A stretch of DNA of 8,069 nt from NCBI GenBank assembly GCA_023428365.1, contig JAEYYQ010000600.1, positions 1-8,069 on the forward strand, given 5' to 3'. Numbering within the stretch: position 1 is the first letter of the stretch; each line of letters starts with the position of its first letter. A program made the position numbers and the translations under genes. This stretch comes from Pseudomonadota bacterium (lineage in GTDB: Bacteria > Pseudomonadota > Alphaproteobacteria > Rhizobiales > Hyphomicrobiaceae). This document shows positions 6,689 through 8,069 of this stretch, in pieces. The notes beneath the pieces were generated by a model. The model was not told the origin of the DNA and did not search any database. It worked only from the letters and a program-made list of their open reading frames with translations.

Positions 6689-7933
6689 TCAGGCAAATCG
6701 CTCGATGCGATAGGGCCACGGATCCGTAAACGGCGCCTCGCCCGTCACCAGCTCGGCCAACAGCCTTCCTGTGACAGGTCCCAACGTAAAGCCGAGATGA
6801 TGGTGGCCGAAGTCGGTCCACAGACCGCGCTTGCCCGGGACTGGCCCGATCGCAGGCAGCATGTCCGGTAGACAAGGGCGAGCACCCATCCAGGGCTTCG
6901 CCTCAACACGGTCCGCTAATGGGAAGAACTGTCGTGCGACCGGTTCGACGCGGTCGAGTTGTACCGGCGTCACAGGAGAATCCCGGTTGGCGAACTCGGC
7001 ACCCGTCGTCAGCCGGATGCCTTGCGACATAGGCGCGAGCACATATCCGTTCTCCGTATCCAGCACCGGAGCATTCAGGACGGCATTGCCGCGCGGGCGG
7101 AAATGCACGTGATAGCCCCGCTTCACGCCGAACGGGAAACGAATGCCCAGCGGCCGCAAAACATCCGGTGCCCAAGGCCCCAGCGCGATCACGGCATCTT
7201 TGGCCGTCACGGGTCCATGGACAGTCTGCACCTGCCAACCGCTGTCGGTCTGCGACAAAGTCCGCGCATCCGCCGTGATGAACTTGCCACCACGCTGGAT
7301 GAACAGGTCGGCATAGGCTTTGCCGAGGGCGCTCGGATCGGCAATGCTCACGGGATCGGTCATCAGCAGGGCACCGGCGAAGTTGCCCATGAGCTCTGGC
7401 TCTCGCACGCTAACGGCAGCAGGATCGAGATGTTCGAAGTGAATGCCGTAAATTTCGCGATCGCTTTCCTTTTCCTTCAGGGCCTGAGCGAGCTTCTCAT
7501 CCGTTCGGAACAGCTTGAGATATCCGGTTTCCCGGATCATGCCGGTGACCCCTGCACCTTCCATCAGCTCCCGGTGCTCGATGATGCAGCGCTCGACCAG
7601 CGGCCGTGCTGCGCGCGCTGACTCAGCGATTTGCTGCGGAGTCGACCAGCGCCAATACCGGTAAAGCCAATGCGCCTGCGATGGCAGATCGCGCCAATGA
7701 AGATTGGCCTCCGGCAGCATATTGAATGCATAGCGCCACAGCAGCCGGATATCGTGAGGGAAGCTGTAGGGCACCACGCCCTCGCGCTGGATCAGCCCGG
7801 CGTTGCCGTACGACGTTTCCTCAGCCGCCCCCCGGCGATCGACCAGAACGACAGAGCGCCCCCGCTTCTGCAGGTGGAGTGCTGCTGATACGCCGACCAT
7901 GCCAGCGCCAAGAACAAGAACATCGGACGTCAT
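6689..7933 (-). CDS. FAD-dependent D-amino-acid dehydrogenase-like protein (DadA/DAO family)
   Basis: This flavoenzyme of the DAO superfamily probably oxidises a D-amino acid or related amine to the 2-oxoacid and passes electrons to the respiratory chain, as DadA does at the inner membrane. The 414 residues match DadA length (about 410-430). The FAD dinucleotide motif GAGMVG is at 9-14, the ribose-binding acidic residue follows in VDRR (31-34), and TSYGNAG (40-46) corresponds to the TSxxNAG segment of DadA proteins. The C-terminus has the second FAD region, GARPCLPDMLPAIGP then DFGHHHLGFTLGP. The ATG at 7933 is fixed by an in-frame TAA six bases upstream and by the Rossmann strand starting at residue 4. 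No good ribosome site precedes it. It is transcribed alone and converges on the hydroxyacid dehydrogenase. Substrate and gene name are not certain; a sarcosine or glycine oxidase-type role is the main alternative. Confidence 0.9.
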   Translation of the reverse strand: MTSDVLVLGAGMVGVSAALHLQKRGRSVVLVDRRGAAEETSYGNAGLIQREGVVPYSFPHDIRLLWRYAFNMLPEANLHWRDLPSQAHWLYRYWRWSTPQQIAESARAARPLVERCIIEHRELMEGAGVTGMIRETGYLKLFRTDEKLAQALKEKESDREIYGIHFEHLDPAAVSVREPELMGNFAGALLMTDPVSIADPSALGKAYADLFIQRGGKFITADARTLSQTDSGWQVQTVHGPVTAKDAVIALGPWAPDVLRPLGIRFPFGVKRGYHVHFRPRGNAVLNAPVLDTENGYVLAPMSQGIRLTTGAEFANRDSPVTPVQLDRVEPVARQFFPLADRVEAKPWMGARPCLPDMLPAIGPVPGKRGLWTDFGHHHLGFTLGPVTGRLLAELVTGEAPFTDPWPYRIERFA

Positions 7934-8069
7934 GATTTATGAAACCGTCAGAGCTGGGAGGATTGGAAGTAGCTGGGGCTTGCTCGTTATAATGCTGCCA
8001 CGGAACCAGCGCCGATGCCATGTGAGACGTCAACGCACGCCGTGGCGATATCATCCCGCCCAAACACCG

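Noticed and set aside
7821..8063. Minus-strand open frame of 80 codons at the right edge
   Set aside because: It overlaps the start of the DadA-like gene in another frame and has no signal peptide, domain or ribosome site; the edge region looks non-coding.

Overview
The window reads as chromosomal DNA of a high-GC alphaproteobacterium, most likely from the Bradyrhizobium/Rhodopseudomonas/Afipia/Nitrobacter group of the Hyphomicrobiales. The reasons are the GroES/GroEL sequences, a CIRCE-controlled groESL operon, GC-rich third codon positions, and the presence of an AceE-like 'transketolase' of about 800 residues of a kind often found in such genomes. The family-level placement is inference from general resemblance, not from a search. 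No phage, transposon, CRISPR or tRNA sequence was found. This looks like ordinary core/accessory metabolism and not a mobile island.

Layout, left to right. Positions 1-783 (minus) hold the 5' part of groEL and the complete groES. A sigma-70-like promoter and a CIRCE operator lie upstream at 839-905. A gene-poor stretch follows, then a very small plus-strand gene (1173-1334) for a 53-residue exported peptide. A strong hairpin at 1344-1376 separates it from the convergent minus-strand pair: an AceE-like thiamine-diphosphate enzyme (1385-3787) and, upstream of it with a 10-base gap, threonine ammonia-lyase (3798-5039). A divergent intergenic region of about 210 bases leads to a plus-strand gene for a highly cationic 109-residue secreted protein (5251-5580), closed by a textbook intrinsic terminator. 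Next comes a plus-strand beta-hydroxyacid dehydrogenase (5745-6629), which converges through another GC-rich hairpin on a minus-strand DadA-like FAD amino-acid dehydrogenase (6689-7933). The last 136 bases hold no supported gene.

How the genes work together. groES and groEL form one heat-shock chaperonin operon, probably repressed by HrcA. The lyase and the AceE-like enzyme are almost certainly co-transcribed. The lyase converts threonine to 2-oxobutanoate (and serine to pyruvate), and these are exactly the kind of 2-oxoacids that an AceE-type decarboxylase could consume. The pair may therefore be a small threonine/serine breakdown module (inference). The hydroxyacid dehydrogenase and the DadA-like enzyme also handle amino-acid-derived carbon, but they are separately transcribed. 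The two small exported proteins are unassigned and are the least understood genes here. I did not find a convincing undescribed multi-gene system; the lyase/AceE-like pair and the cationic secreted protein are the most worthwhile leads.
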